64,000 bases of DNA, from NCBI RefSeq assembly GCF_017351175.1, contig NZ_JAFMPN010000003.1, positions 178,947 to 242,946 of the forward strand. Direction: 5' to 3'. The notes beneath the pieces were generated by a model, which saw nothing but the letters and a program-made list of their open reading frames with translations, did not search any database and was not told the DNA's origin. This DNA comes from Desulfovibrio sp. Huiquan2017. GTDB lineage: Bacteria > Desulfobacterota > Desulfovibrionia > Desulfovibrionales > Desulfovibrionaceae. The position numbers were made by a program, and so were the translations under genes. Positions 8,850-17,965 of the stretch are shown here, piece by piece (the stretch's first letter is position 1; the number at the start of each line of letters is the position of its first letter).

Positions 8850-9725
8850 ATGAAAATCATCGATCGCATCCGGGACAACGGCCCCTTCCTTTCCCTTGAA
8901 TTCTTCCCACCCAAGGAACGCGGCCAATGGCCCCGTTTCTTCGACCAGGTGGACCGACTGGCCGGGCTCGACCCGTTATTCGCTTCGGTCACCTACGGGG
9001 CGGGAGGCTCGTTCCGGGACAACACGCTGGAAATCGCGGCCGAGGTGCACGGGCGGTTCGGGCTGACGGTCATGTCGCATCTGACCTGCGTGGGCGCGGA
9101 AAAGCGGAGCGTGGCCGAGTACATCGACCGATTGCTGACAGCGGGCGTGGGCGATGTCCTGGCCCTGCGCGGAGACATGCCTGGCAACGATCCGACGGGA
9201 GCCTGGAAGGATTTCCGGCACGCCTCGGACTTGGTGGATTTCGTGCGCCGGGGATGGCCGGAGATGGGCGTGGCCGCGGCCTGCTACCCAGACGCCCACC
9301 CCGAGTCCCCGTCCATCGACGACGACCTGCGTTGGACCTGCCACAAGTTCAACACCGGTGCGGAATTCGGCGTGACCCAATTGTTCTTCGACGTGCGTCG
9401 ATACCAGGACATGGTGCGGCGGCTCCGCTCCCGGGGCATCGACAATCCCGTGGTGCCGGGCATCCTGCCGGTCCTGGCCATGCAGTCCCTGGATCGCATC
9501 CTGTCGCTGTGCGGAGCAAACATTCCGCTCAAGCTCTACCTGGAAATCCGGGAGGCGTTCGACACCGGCGGAGACGAGGCCGTGCGGCGCAAGGGAGTGG
9601 AGATCGCCCGACGGCAAATCCACGAACTACTCGCCTTGGGAGCACCCGGCATCCACTTGTATTCACTCAATAATGCCGACGTATGCCTAGACATTCTCCG
9701 AGGCGTCCCGGAGCTGTGCGGCTGA
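8850..9725 (+). CDS. metF: Methylenetetrahydrofolate reductase
   Basis: FAD enzyme that reduces 5,10-methylene-THF to 5-methyl-THF, feeding methionine synthesis and C1 metabolism. The 291-residue TIM barrel shows LEFFPPK with the conserved Glu near residue 18, ASVTYGAGG, LALRGDMPG for folate binding, and QLFFD in the second half. Length matches E. coli MetF (296). ATG 8850 follows AAGGA, and upstream in-frame codons lack homology. It stands alone with a possible operator about 150 nt upstream. The product has no C-terminal extension of the Wood-Ljungdahl type, so it is the ordinary MetF form. Confidence 0.93.
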   Translation: MKIIDRIRDNGPFLSLEFFPPKERGQWPRFFDQVDRLAGLDPLFASVTYGAGGSFRDNTLEIAAEVHGRFGLTVMSHLTCVGAEKRSVAEYIDRLLTAGVGDVLALRGDMPGNDPTGAWKDFRHASDLVDFVRRGWPEMGVAAACYPDAHPESPSIDDDLRWTCHKFNTGAEFGVTQLFFDVRRYQDMVRRLRSRGIDNPVVPGILPVLAMQSLDRILSLCGANIPLKLYLEIREAFDTGGDEAVRRKGVEIARRQIHELLALGAPGIHLYSLNNADVCLDILRGVPELCG

Positions 9726-9802
9726 GATGAATCGTCCATCACGGCGAATCCGCTCTTGCGCTTCGCCAATCCTTTGGCTAGTCTTACGCCGTTCCAGATG
9801 TC

Positions 9803-9954
9803 CTTCAGGTGGCCATGGGCCATAACAGGGAATCCGGTGCGAAGCCGGAGCGGTCCCGCCGCTGTGATCCCCGTAAGAATGTCCAGCCCAACATGCCACT
9901 GCCGCAAGGCGGGAAGGCGGGCCGGGCGGGGAAAGCCAGAAGACCTACCTGAAG
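9803..9954 (+). ncRNA. Cobalamin (AdoCbl) riboswitch
   Basis: The P1 stem is formed by cttcaggt (9803-9810) and acctgaag (9947-9954). Inside lie the hallmark segments: GGAATCCGGTGCGAAGCCGG from 9829, the GCGGTCCCGCCGCTGTGA segment that follows it, and the B12 box GCCAGAAGACCTACCTG (9935-9951). This is a strong match to the B12-box RNA family. The downstream linker to nrdD can pair gcaggcg (near 10064) with cgcctgc just before the weak ribosome site, so ligand could close translation initiation. Repression of nrdD by adenosylcobalamin is the expected logic. Confidence 0.93.
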
Positions 9955-10142
9955 CGTTTCCTGCCGAATGCGGTTCGCGGAACCCGCATGCGGACAAGAA
10001 TGCGTATTACCCGACAACCGTCGTCAGGACTCGCGGTGCTGCCGCGAGATCCGTTCATCGGCGACAATGCAGGCGATTTTGTTGCGGCCGCACCTCGTGC
10101 GGCGCGCACCCTTCCGCGTCTCACGCCTGCAAGAGACATTCA

Positions 10143-12269
10143 ATGCCCAGCAAAATCCTCAAGCGTGACGGATGCATCGAGACCTGGTCCACCAAACGGA
10201 TCGGCAACGCCATTTTCAAGGCCCTCCAGGGCAGCGGCATCAAGGACCCGCTGCTCGCCGACCGGCTGGCCAGAAAAGTGGAAAAAAAGCTCACGGATGT
10301 GGACATCCCCGAGCAGGAACAGGTCCAGGACATGGTCCAGGAAGTCCTCATGGATGCCCGCCTGTTCAAAGTGGCCGAGCGGTACATCATCTACCGCGAA
10401 AAGCGGCGCGAACTGCGCTCCCAGGACGAAGCGTTCCTGGACATCGCCAAGGTAACCGACAGCTACCTGAACAACGTCGACTGGCGGGTCAACGAAAACT
10501 CGAACATGACCCATTCCTACCAGGGGCTGATCCTGCATATGGCGGGCGCGGTCCAGGCCCGGTACATGCTTGAAAAGTACCCCGAGGAAGTCCGTCTGGC
10601 CCACACCCACGGCTACTTCCACATCCACGACCTGTCCTTCGGTCTGGCCGGATACTGCTCCGGCTGGTCCCTGCGCGACCTGCTGCTCGAAGGATTCAAC
10701 CTGCGCGATCGTTGCTCGTCCACCCCGGCCAAGCACTTCGACGCGGCCTGCGGACAGATAGTCAATTTCCTCGGCACCCTCCAAAATGAGTGGGCCGGGG
10801 CCCAGGCCTTCAACAACGTGGATACCTATCTGGCCCCGTTCATCCGCAACGACGGCCTGAGCTACCACGACGTCAAGCAGCAGCTCCAGAAGCTGCTGCA
10901 CAACCTGAACGCCACCTCGCGCTGGGGTGGACAGTCGCCGTTCACCAACTTCACCCTGGACTTCCAACCGCCCGCGCACATCGCCAAGGAACCGATCATC
11001 ATCGGCGGCGAGTTCAAGGACTCCACCTACGGCGAATACGCCGAGGAAATGGCCATGTTCAACCGCGCCTTCCTGGAAGTCATGCTCGACGGCGACGCGG
11101 ACGGACGCATCTTCTCCTTCCCCATCCCCACGTATAACGTGACCAAGGACTTCCCCTGGGAATCCGAGGAAGGCAAGCTGCTCCTGAAGATGACCGCCAA
11201 GTACGGCGCGCCCTACTTCCAGAACTTCATCAACTCGGATCTGAATCCCGAAGACGTGCGCTCCATGTGCTGCCGGTTGCAGATGGACCTGCGCGAGATC
11301 CGCAAGAAGACCGGCGGCCTGTTCGGCGCGGGCGACCTGACCGGCTCCATCGGCGTGGTCACCCTGAACCTGCCCAAGCTGGCCTATCTGGCCCACAATG
11401 AAGAAGACTTCATGGACCTGATCACCGAGTACGCCCGCCTGGCCTCGGAGTCCCTGGAATTCAAGCGCAAGGTGGTCCAGCAGAACCTGGACGCGGGCAT
11501 GTTCCCGTTCTCCCGGCGCTACCTCAAGAACGGTTTCAAGGGCCACTTCTCGACCATCGGGCTCATCGGCGGCCATGAGGCGTGCATGAACCTGCTGCAC
11601 AAGGGGCTCGACACGCCGTCCGGATCCCACCTCATGCAGCGGGTGCTCAAGCTCCTGCGTCGGCTGGTGGTCCAGTTCCAGGAAGAGACCGGCAACCTGT
11701 ACAACCTCGAAGCCACGCCCGGCGAAGGCACCTGCTACCGGCTGGCCAAAATCGACCGCGAGCTGTACGCCGACATCTACACCTCGGGCGACGAGACCCC
11801 CTACTACACCAACTCCACCCTGTTGCCCGTGGGCATCAGCTCGGACGTGTTCTTCGCTCTGGAACACCAGAACGCCTTGCAGACACTGTACAACGGCGGC
11901 ACGGTCTTCCACACCTTCCTGGGCGAGGCCGCCCCGGACGAGGAGAGCGTGAAGAACTTCCTGATCAAGGCAATGAGCAAGACCAAGATCCCATACATCT
12001 CGGTCACGCCGACCTTCTCCATCTGCGAGGATCACGGCTACCTCTACGGCGAGCACTTCCACTGCCCGACCTGCGACAAGGAAACCGAGGTCTATACCCG
12101 CGTGGTCGGCTACTACCGCCCGGTGGGGCGCTGGAACAAGGGCAAGCAGCAGGAGTACAAGGACCGCATGGAATACTCGGAGCAGAGCTTCTGCCGTCCG
12201 GCCTGCGCCCCCGCCTGCGTCCCCGTGGCCGAACCCGCCGGTGAATCCGTGAGCGAGCCCGCCGCCTGA
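10143..12269 (+). CDS. nrdD: Anaerobic ribonucleoside-triphosphate reductase, class III
   Basis: Oxygen-sensitive glycyl-radical enzyme that makes dNTPs from NTPs. The 708-residue protein begins with an ATP-cone (residues 1-90, KILKRDG). The thiyl-radical Cys lies in SMCCRLQMD, the zinc site is built from C and CPTC near residue 640, and the glycyl-radical motif RVVGY follows near residue 657. A short Pro/Ala/Cys-rich tail ends the protein, containing CRPACAPAC. The start at 10143 is the only one beginning at the ATP-cone; its Shine-Dalgarno (AAGAGA) is weak and could be masked by the upstream riboswitch. The activating enzyme NrdG, often adjacent, is not in this window. Confidence 0.94.
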   Translation: MPSKILKRDGCIETWSTKRIGNAIFKALQGSGIKDPLLADRLARKVEKKLTDVDIPEQEQVQDMVQEVLMDARLFKVAERYIIYREKRRELRSQDEAFLDIAKVTDSYLNNVDWRVNENSNMTHSYQGLILHMAGAVQARYMLEKYPEEVRLAHTHGYFHIHDLSFGLAGYCSGWSLRDLLLEGFNLRDRCSSTPAKHFDAACGQIVNFLGTLQNEWAGAQAFNNVDTYLAPFIRNDGLSYHDVKQQLQKLLHNLNATSRWGGQSPFTNFTLDFQPPAHIAKEPIIIGGEFKDSTYGEYAEEMAMFNRAFLEVMLDGDADGRIFSFPIPTYNVTKDFPWESEEGKLLLKMTAKYGAPYFQNFINSDLNPEDVRSMCCRLQMDLREIRKKTGGLFGAGDLTGSIGVVTLNLPKLAYLAHNEEDFMDLITEYARLASESLEFKRKVVQQNLDAGMFPFSRRYLKNGFKGHFSTIGLIGGHEACMNLLHKGLDTPSGSHLMQRVLKLLRRLVVQFQEETGNLYNLEATPGEGTCYRLAKIDRELYADIYTSGDETPYYTNSTLLPVGISSDVFFALEHQNALQTLYNGGTVFHTFLGEAAPDEESVKNFLIKAMSKTKIPYISVTPTFSICEDHGYLYGEHFHCPTCDKETEVYTRVVGYYRPVGRWNKGKQQEYKDRMEYSEQSFCRPACAPACVPVAEPAGESVSEPAA

Positions 12270-12286
12270 CGAACCCCGGGGAATCG

Positions 12287-12502
12287 ATGATACTCGACGC
12301 AAACCAGCTCGCCTCCATACGGCAGCACAACGACGAGGAATTGCGAAGGGGAAGCCGCGCTACGCACGGCTACCCCGCCCGCACGGTGCAGGACCTGTTG
12401 CACACGATCGAAACCCTGAAGAAAGAAAAGAAGAAGTGGAAGAAGCTGGCCCAGGACCGGGGCAAGGCCCTCAAGACCATCAGGGATCTGACCTCGGAAT
12501 AG
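12287..12502 (+). CDS. Small hypothetical protein downstream of nrdD
   Basis: A 71-residue ORF starts 17 nt after nrdD and lies before a strong terminator, so it probably shares the nrdD transcript. I do not recognise its family. The C-terminal half (about 38-66) is very Lys-rich with a helical, possibly coiled-coil pattern (LLHTIETLKKEKKKWKKLAQ). There is no signal peptide or Cys motif, so it is not NrdG. A GGGGAAT site precedes the ATG. It may be a small cytoplasmic accessory protein, but no function can be assigned. Confidence 0.55.
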   Translation: MILDANQLASIRQHNDEELRRGSRATHGYPARTVQDLLHTIETLKKEKKKWKKLAQDRGKALKTIRDLTSE

Positions 12503-12541
12503 TCCCCAGCCATCCACCGATTCGGCGCTTCGCATCCCTAC

Positions 12542-12575
12542 AAGGCCTGGAAGGTTTTCCTTCCAGGCCTTTTTC
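12542..12575 (+). terminator. Rho-independent terminator of the nrdD unit
   Basis: A 13-bp stem (aaggcctggaagg at 12542-12554 with its complement at 12559-12571) has a TTTT loop and T-run. It belongs to a hairpin family repeated at 50944, 62911 and 63822. Confidence 0.92.
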
Positions 12576-12655
12576 GTCGGCTCGACGAAGACCGCCACAC
12601 ATCCAGGCCCTCTTGCCGTCATCCCCCGTCCATTCCCCAACCTTCGCAGTTCTAC

Positions 12656-12674
12656 TATTCTCATTATCATTCGT
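12656..12674 (+). promoter_or_regulatory. Fur-like box upstream of the Nik/Opp-type operon
   Basis: The segment TCTCATTATCATTCGT resembles the reverse of the Fur consensus (GATAATGATAATCATTATC), matching about 12 of 19 positions with an intact CATTATCATT core. It lies directly upstream of a TTGACA -35 box. Confidence 0.5.
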
Positions 12675-12679
12675 GTTAG

Positions 12680-12709
12680 TTGACACGTTTTTTTAAATAG
12701 TGCTATTTA
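12680..12709 (+). promoter_or_regulatory. Promoter of the Nik/Opp-type ABC operon with overlapping palindrome
   Basis: TTGACA at 12680-12685 and TATTTA at 12704-12709 are spaced 18 bp apart. A perfect 14-bp palindrome (aaatagtgctattt, 12695-12708) overlaps the -10 box and could be a repressor site. Confidence 0.5.
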
Positions 12710-12750
12710 GCGCAATCTTTTTAAAAACGCGTACTCAAAGTGAGGAGTTC

Positions 12751-14352
12751 ATGCACGGTTTCCCCCAATCCCGCGCGGGCAGGTTGGTCCTGACCGCAGT
12801 GTTCGGCCTGTTGGTTCTTGCCACCCTGGGCGCAACCCCGGCCCTGGCCAAGGACACGCTCACCCTGGCGATCAAGGGCGAACCCGAGGACGGATACGAT
12901 CCGACCATGGGCTGGGGCCGCTACGGCAATCCCCTGTTCCAGTCCACCCTGCTCAAACGGGACGAGCAACTGAACATCATCAACGACCTGGCCACGGCAG
13001 CCGAACTGGCCGATGGGGGGCTGGCCTGGAACGTGACCATCCGCCAGGACGCCAAATTTTCCGACGGGTCCCCGCTGACCGCCGAGGATGTGGCTTACAC
13101 CTTCAACACCGCGGCCAACGCGGGCGGCAAGGTGGACCTGATCAACATGGACAAGGCCGAGGCCACTGGCGCGTACACCGTGCGGATCACCCTCAAAAAG
13201 CGTGACACGACCTTCATCAACCGGCTGGTCAGCCTGGGCATCGTGCCCAAGGCCCTGCACGGCCCCGATTATGCCCGCAAGCCCATTGGGTCCGGCCCCT
13301 ACCGGATGGTCGAATGGAACGAGGGCCAGCAGATGATCGCCGAGATCAATCCCTATTATTACGGCGACAAGCCCTTTTTCAAACATCTGGTCTTTCTGTT
13401 CACCGACGAGGACACCTCCTTCGCCGCGGCCAAGGCGGGCAAGGTGGACGTGGTCGTGGTCCCGCAGGTCCTGGCCTTGCAGTCCCTCCCCGGCATGGTC
13501 CTCCATCCGGTGAAAAGCGTGGACAACCGGGGACTCATGTTCCCCTACCAGCCCAACACCGGCAAGACCACTGACCAGGGCGCGCCCATCGGCAACAACG
13601 TCACCGCCGACCCGGCCGTCCGCAAGGCCATCAATGTGGCCATCGACCGCAAGTTGCTGGTCCAGGGCGTACTCGAAGGATTCGGCCGACCGGCTTACGG
13701 CCCCTGCGACGGCCTGCCTTGGGACAACCCGGAAAACATCTTCAAAGACGCCGACCCGGATGCGGCCCGCAAGCTTCTGTCCGACGCAGGTTGGAAGGAT
13801 TCCGACGGCGACGGCATCGTGGAGAAGAACGGCGTCAAGGCGGAATTCACCATCATCTATCCGGCCGACCGGTCCATCCGCCAATACCTGGCCCTGGCCG
13901 TGGCCGACATGCTCAAGCCGGTGGGCATCCATGCGGTGGTCGAAGGCAAGCGCAGCTGGGACGAGATCAGGCACCTGATGCACTCGAACGTCATCGTCTT
14001 CGGCTGGGGAGCGCACGACCCCATCGAGGTCTACCAGCTCTACTCCAGCCACCACGCGGGTGAAGGATTCAGCAACGGCGGCTACTACATCAATCCCCAA
14101 GTGGACAAATACCTGGACCAAGCCATCGCCGCCCCGAATTACGAGGCCTCCCTCGCCTTCTGGAAGAAGGCCCAGTGGGACGGCACCACCGGGTGCAACG
14201 CCCATGGCGACGCGCCCTGGGCCTGGCTGGTCAACCTGGAACACACCTACTTCGTCAACGAGCATCTGGACGTGGGCGTCTCCCAGGTGGAGCCCCACGG
14301 GCACGGCTGGCCCATCACGGCCAACATCCAGAAATGGACCTGGAAGGATTAA
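12751..14352 (+). CDS. Periplasmic substrate-binding protein, NikA/DppA family (SBP_bac_5)
   Basis: Binds the substrate of the importer encoded downstream and delivers it to the permeases. From ATG 12751 (GAGGAG site) the product is 533 residues with a Sec signal peptide of about 31 residues ending TPALA-KD. The body has the family-5 fold pattern: SDGSPLTAEDVAYTF, IGSGPYRMVEW, NYY-like segments, and a C-terminus with HGHGWPITANI. The closest functional classes are nickel, metallophore and peptide binders. The His-rich tail and Fur-like box upstream argue for a metal or metal chelate, but this is an inference. It is the first gene of a five-gene operon. Confidence 0.85.
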   Translation: MHGFPQSRAGRLVLTAVFGLLVLATLGATPALAKDTLTLAIKGEPEDGYDPTMGWGRYGNPLFQSTLLKRDEQLNIINDLATAAELADGGLAWNVTIRQDAKFSDGSPLTAEDVAYTFNTAANAGGKVDLINMDKAEATGAYTVRITLKKRDTTFINRLVSLGIVPKALHGPDYARKPIGSGPYRMVEWNEGQQMIAEINPYYYGDKPFFKHLVFLFTDEDTSFAAAKAGKVDVVVVPQVLALQSLPGMVLHPVKSVDNRGLMFPYQPNTGKTTDQGAPIGNNVTADPAVRKAINVAIDRKLLVQGVLEGFGRPAYGPCDGLPWDNPENIFKDADPDAARKLLSDAGWKDSDGDGIVEKNGVKAEFTIIYPADRSIRQYLALAVADMLKPVGIHAVVEGKRSWDEIRHLMHSNVIVFGWGAHDPIEVYQLYSSHHAGEGFSNGGYYINPQVDKYLDQAIAAPNYEASLAFWKKAQWDGTTGCNAHGDAPWAWLVNLEHTYFVNEHLDVGVSQVEPHGHGWPITANIQKWTWKD

Positions 14353-14406
14353 CCCTTGCCTCCCGGCGGCGCGGCCCTCCCCGCGCCGCCGGAACCAGGA
14401 CGTAAC

Positions 14407-15402
14407 ATGCACCCCATCTCCCCCTCCTTCTGTCTGGGCAAGCTCGGACGGCTCGCACTGATCCTGTCGCTGGTCTCGGTCCTGGCCTTCACCCTGGTTT
14501 CCCTGTCGCCGGTGGACCCGGTATCCGCCTACATCGGCATCGACCGCATGCAGATCAGCACCGCCCAGGAACAGCGCATCATCGAACGCTGGGGACTCGA
14601 AAAACCCGCGCCCGAACGGTTCCTCATTTGGGCGAAGCATGCGCTCCAGGGCGACCTGGGCCGCTCCATGATCTTCAACGAACCCGTGACCACGGTCATC
14701 GGCAAGCGGTTCGCCACCTCGCTCTGGCTTATGGCCACGGCCTGGGTGCTGTCCGGGCTGCTCGGCTTCGTCCTCGGGGTGATCGCGGGCACCAACCGCA
14801 ATTCCCCGGCGGACCGGTTCATCCGCGTATACAGTTATACCCTGGCCTCAACCCCGTCATTCTGGATGGGACTGGTGTTGCTGGCCGTGTTTTCAGTGGC
14901 CCTGGGCTGGACGCCCATCTGCTGCGCCACCCCGCCGGGCGTGTCGCCAGCGGACGCCACCCTGTGGCAGCGGCTGCATCACCTGATCCTCCCGGCGGCC
15001 ACGCTGTCGGTCATCGGCGTGGCCCAGATCGCCCTGCACACCCGCGAAAAGACCATCGATGCCATGAACAGCGAGTATGCCCTGTTCGCCCTGGCTCAAG
15101 GGGAATCCAGGACGGGCGTGGCCTGGCGGCACGCGGTGCGCAACGTGGCTTTGCCCGCCGTGACCCTCCAGTTCGCCTCCCTGGGGGAGCTGTTCGGCGG
15201 CTCGGTCCTGGCCGAGCAGGTCTTTTCCTACCCGGGCCTGGGCAAGGCCACGGTGGAGGCGGGCATCCGCGGCGACGTGCCCCTTTTGCTCGGCATCACC
15301 CTGTTCAGCGCCGTGTTCGTATTTTCCGGCAACCTCATCGCCGACATCCTGTACGGCGTGCTTGACCCGCGCATCCGCATCGGTGCGGAGGAGGCTCGAT
15401 GA
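14407..15402 (+). CDS. ABC transporter permease, NikB/DppB family
   Basis: Inner-membrane permease of 331 residues with about six membrane helices. It carries the EAA loop (LAQGESRTGVAWRHAVRN) that contacts the ATPases and the family ending FSYPGLGKATVEAG followed by the last helix. A CICCATPPG-like Cys pair in a periplasmic loop is unusual. The start at 14407 has a short AGGA site. It overlaps the next permease gene by 4 nt (ATGA), a typical coupled operon. Confidence 0.85.
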   Translation: MHPISPSFCLGKLGRLALILSLVSVLAFTLVSLSPVDPVSAYIGIDRMQISTAQEQRIIERWGLEKPAPERFLIWAKHALQGDLGRSMIFNEPVTTVIGKRFATSLWLMATAWVLSGLLGFVLGVIAGTNRNSPADRFIRVYSYTLASTPSFWMGLVLLAVFSVALGWTPICCATPPGVSPADATLWQRLHHLILPAATLSVIGVAQIALHTREKTIDAMNSEYALFALAQGESRTGVAWRHAVRNVALPAVTLQFASLGELFGGSVLAEQVFSYPGLGKATVEAGIRGDVPLLLGITLFSAVFVFSGNLIADILYGVLDPRIRIGAEEAR

Positions 15403-16283
15403 CCCCCGCGGCAGCTTCCCCCACCCTGTCCGAACGCCTCTACCCCGTGGCGGAACGGCTGCGTCTATCGGACGGCCGGGGCCGCGCCGCCTGGGCGGCA
15501 GGCCTGTGCCTGGTCTACTTCGCGGTCCTGATCGCAACCTCCCGGCTCATGGGCGACGCCGGGCTGAGCACGGATTTTCTGCACAAGAAGCTGCCGCCCT
15601 GCCTGGAATACCCCTTCGGCACGGACTGGCTGGGCCGCGACATGCTGGTGCGTACCACCAAGGGACTGACCCGCAGCCTGGGCATCGGGCTGCTGGCGGC
15701 CACGGTCAGTTCCGTGGTCTCGGCCGTGCTCGGCACCCTGTCCGCAACCATGGGCAAGAAGACCGACGCGGTGGTGACCACGCTCATCGACCTGGTCATG
15801 GCCACCCCGCACCTGGTCCTGCTCATCCTGGTCTCCTTCGCCTGCGGCGGCGGGGCCACCGGGGTAATCATCGCCGTGGCCGTGTCCCACTGGACCCGGT
15901 TGGCGCGCATCATCCGGGCCGAAATCCTGCAGCTCAGGCAGGCGGAATTCGTCATGGTCTCGCGCCGGCTCGGCCGCTCGCCCTGGTGGATCGCCCGCAA
16001 ACACATGCTCCCGCATATCGTGCCCCAGTTCACCATCGGATTGATCCTGCTCTTCCCCCACGCCATCCTGCACGCGGCCGGACTGACCTTCCTTGGGTTC
16101 GGGCTCTCCCCGCACAACCCGTCCATCGGCATCCTGTTGTCCGAGTCCATGCGCCACATCTCGACCGGCTACTGGTGGCTGGCCATCCTTCCCGGCCTGT
16201 CCCTGCTGGTCACGGTCAAACTCTTCGATGTCCTGGGCAACAGCCTGCGCGTCATCACCGATCCCAAAACCAGCCAGGAGTAG
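15399..16283 (+). CDS. ABC transporter permease, NikC/DppC family
   Basis: The second membrane subunit, 294 residues. It has the N-terminal cytoplasmic segment typical of DppC/NikC, then about six helices. The EAA loop is VMVSRRLGRSPWWIARKHMLPH and the pattern PFGTDWLGRDMLVR is diagnostic of this permease class. It is translationally coupled to the preceding gene and precedes the first ATPase. Confidence 0.86.
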   Translation: MTPAAASPTLSERLYPVAERLRLSDGRGRAAWAAGLCLVYFAVLIATSRLMGDAGLSTDFLHKKLPPCLEYPFGTDWLGRDMLVRTTKGLTRSLGIGLLAATVSSVVSAVLGTLSATMGKKTDAVVTTLIDLVMATPHLVLLILVSFACGGGATGVIIAVAVSHWTRLARIIRAEILQLRQAEFVMVSRRLGRSPWWIARKHMLPHIVPQFTIGLILLFPHAILHAAGLTFLGFGLSPHNPSIGILLSESMRHISTGYWWLAILPGLSLLVTVKLFDVLGNSLRVITDPKTSQE

Positions 16284-16285
16284 CC

Positions 16286-17209
16286 ATGCTGTCCGTCCAA
16301 AACCTGTCCATCGAATTCAGCCGCTACGGCTCGGGCCGTCAACGACGGACCCTGCACCCGGTGCGCGACCTGTCGCTGACCGTCGAGGCCGGGGAGATCG
16401 TGGCCGTGGTCGGCTCCAGCGGCTCGGGGAAAAGCCTGTTGGCCCACGCAATCCTCGGTTTGCTGCCGAAAAACGCCCGGGTCTCCGGCGAGATCCTGTT
16501 CCAGGATGAACCCGTGACCGCACGGACCGTAACCCGGCTGCGCGGCAGACGGATCGCCCTGATTCCCCAGTCCGTGGCCTACCTGAACCCGCTGTGCAAG
16601 GTGGGCGGGCAGGTCTACCGCGCCTCGCGCCTGAGCGGCCGATGCCGCCACGACGCGGCCCGGAACACGGACCAGGCCTTCGACCGCTATCGGCTGGCGA
16701 GCGGCGTCAAGGCCATGTACCCGTTCCAGGTGTCCGGCGGCATGGCCCGGCGGGTGCTCACGGCCACGGCCACGGCAGGGGACGCCGACCTGCTCATCGC
16801 GGACGAGCCGACCACCGGCCTGGATGCCGAGGTGGCCCGCCAGTCCCTGTCCCACCTCCGCGAACTGGCCAACGCGGGCAAGGGAATCGTGCTCATCACC
16901 CACGACATCGACGCAGCCGTGCGGATCGCGGACAGGGTGGCGGTGATCTATGCCGGGACCACGGTGGAACTGGCCCCGGCAACGGCCTTCCTCGGCGCGG
17001 GGCAACTTCGCCACCCGTACACCCGGACGCTATGGAGCGCCCTGCCCCAACAGGATTTTCGCTATGTAGCCGGAAACCAGCCCATGGAGGATTGCCTGGT
17101 GGAAGGGTGCATCTACGGCGACCGTTGCGCCGGACGGACCGAGGAATGCCGCCGCCCCCAACCTCTGCGCGCCGTGGACGACGGCCGGGTGAGGTGCTGC
17201 CATGCTTAA
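16286..17209 (+). CDS. ABC transporter ATP-binding protein, NikD/DppD family
   Basis: A 307-residue cytoplasmic ATPase. Walker A is GSSGSGKS (about residues 48-55), the signature is VSGGMARR, and Walker B is LLIADEPTTGLD with a downstream switch His (LITHD). A C-terminal Cys-rich oligopeptide/nickel-type tail (CLVEGCIYGDRCAGRTEECRR) matches the family. ATG 16286 follows CAGGAG; the longer upstream reading frame overlaps the permease and is rejected. It overlaps the next gene by 8 nt. Confidence 0.88.
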   Translation: MLSVQNLSIEFSRYGSGRQRRTLHPVRDLSLTVEAGEIVAVVGSSGSGKSLLAHAILGLLPKNARVSGEILFQDEPVTARTVTRLRGRRIALIPQSVAYLNPLCKVGGQVYRASRLSGRCRHDAARNTDQAFDRYRLASGVKAMYPFQVSGGMARRVLTATATAGDADLLIADEPTTGLDAEVARQSLSHLRELANAGKGIVLITHDIDAAVRIADRVAVIYAGTTVELAPATAFLGAGQLRHPYTRTLWSALPQQDFRYVAGNQPMEDCLVEGCIYGDRCAGRTEECRRPQPLRAVDDGRVRCCHA

Positions 17210-17843
17210 GGGAGACCGGCTCTTTTTCCGTTACGAGACCACACCGTGGATCATTGAGGACCTGAACATCGAAATTCAGCCCGGCGAAGTGGTCGGCCTG
17301 CCCGGCCCCAGCGGCCGGGGCAAGTCCACCCTGGCCAAACTCCTGGCCGGACACCTCGCCCCGCAGCAAGGCCGCATCTCCTGCGACGGCCAACCGCTGC
17401 CCATGAACGTCTTCTGCCCGGTGCAGCTTATTTTCCAGCATCCGGAACTGACCATGAACCCGCGCTGGAAGCTTCGCGACAGCCTGTGCGAAGGCTGGCA
17501 ACCCGATCAACGCGCCCTCCAGGCCCTGAACATCGAGCCCGCCTGGCTGTCCCGCTACCCCCACGAACTGTCCGGCGGCGAACTCCAGCGGCTGGCCCTG
17601 GCCCGGGTCCTGTCCCCGCGCACGCGCTATCTCCTGGCGGACGAAATGACGGCCATGCTCGATCCCAATACCCAAGCCCTGGTCTGGGACGCGGTCCTCC
17701 ACTGGGCCGACCGGCACGGGGCGGGCGTCCTGGCCATCAGCCACGACCGCCACCTGCTGGCCCGGGTGGCCCACCGCATCGACGACACCTTCGCGCCCCG
17801 GGAATTCGAGGAACCCCGTAAGCCCTGCCGAGCCGCCGCCTGA
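17202..17843 (+). CDS. ABC transporter ATP-binding protein, NikE/DppF family (short)
   Basis: The second ATPase, 213 residues, shorter than typical DppF/NikE (about 260-330). Walker A is GPSGRGKST, the signature LSGGELQR, Walker B YLLADEMTAMLD, and the switch His is in AISHD. The C-terminal regulatory tail seen in its partner is absent. Walker B has DEM in place of the usual DEP. It ends the transporter operon. Confidence 0.87.
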   Translation: MLKGDRLFFRYETTPWIIEDLNIEIQPGEVVGLPGPSGRGKSTLAKLLAGHLAPQQGRISCDGQPLPMNVFCPVQLIFQHPELTMNPRWKLRDSLCEGWQPDQRALQALNIEPAWLSRYPHELSGGELQRLALARVLSPRTRYLLADEMTAMLDPNTQALVWDAVLHWADRHGAGVLAISHDRHLLARVAHRIDDTFAPREFEEPRKPCRAAA

Positions 17844-17965
17844 CCGGTGCGCCCCCCTTCGGCCCCGGCCGCACGCGAACAAACGCTTGACAAAAAGGCA
17901 CCTCTGGCCGGAATGATGGCATCAGTGGATCCCCGTCAACCTCCCTTGTCTGTTCGAGGTGTTTC

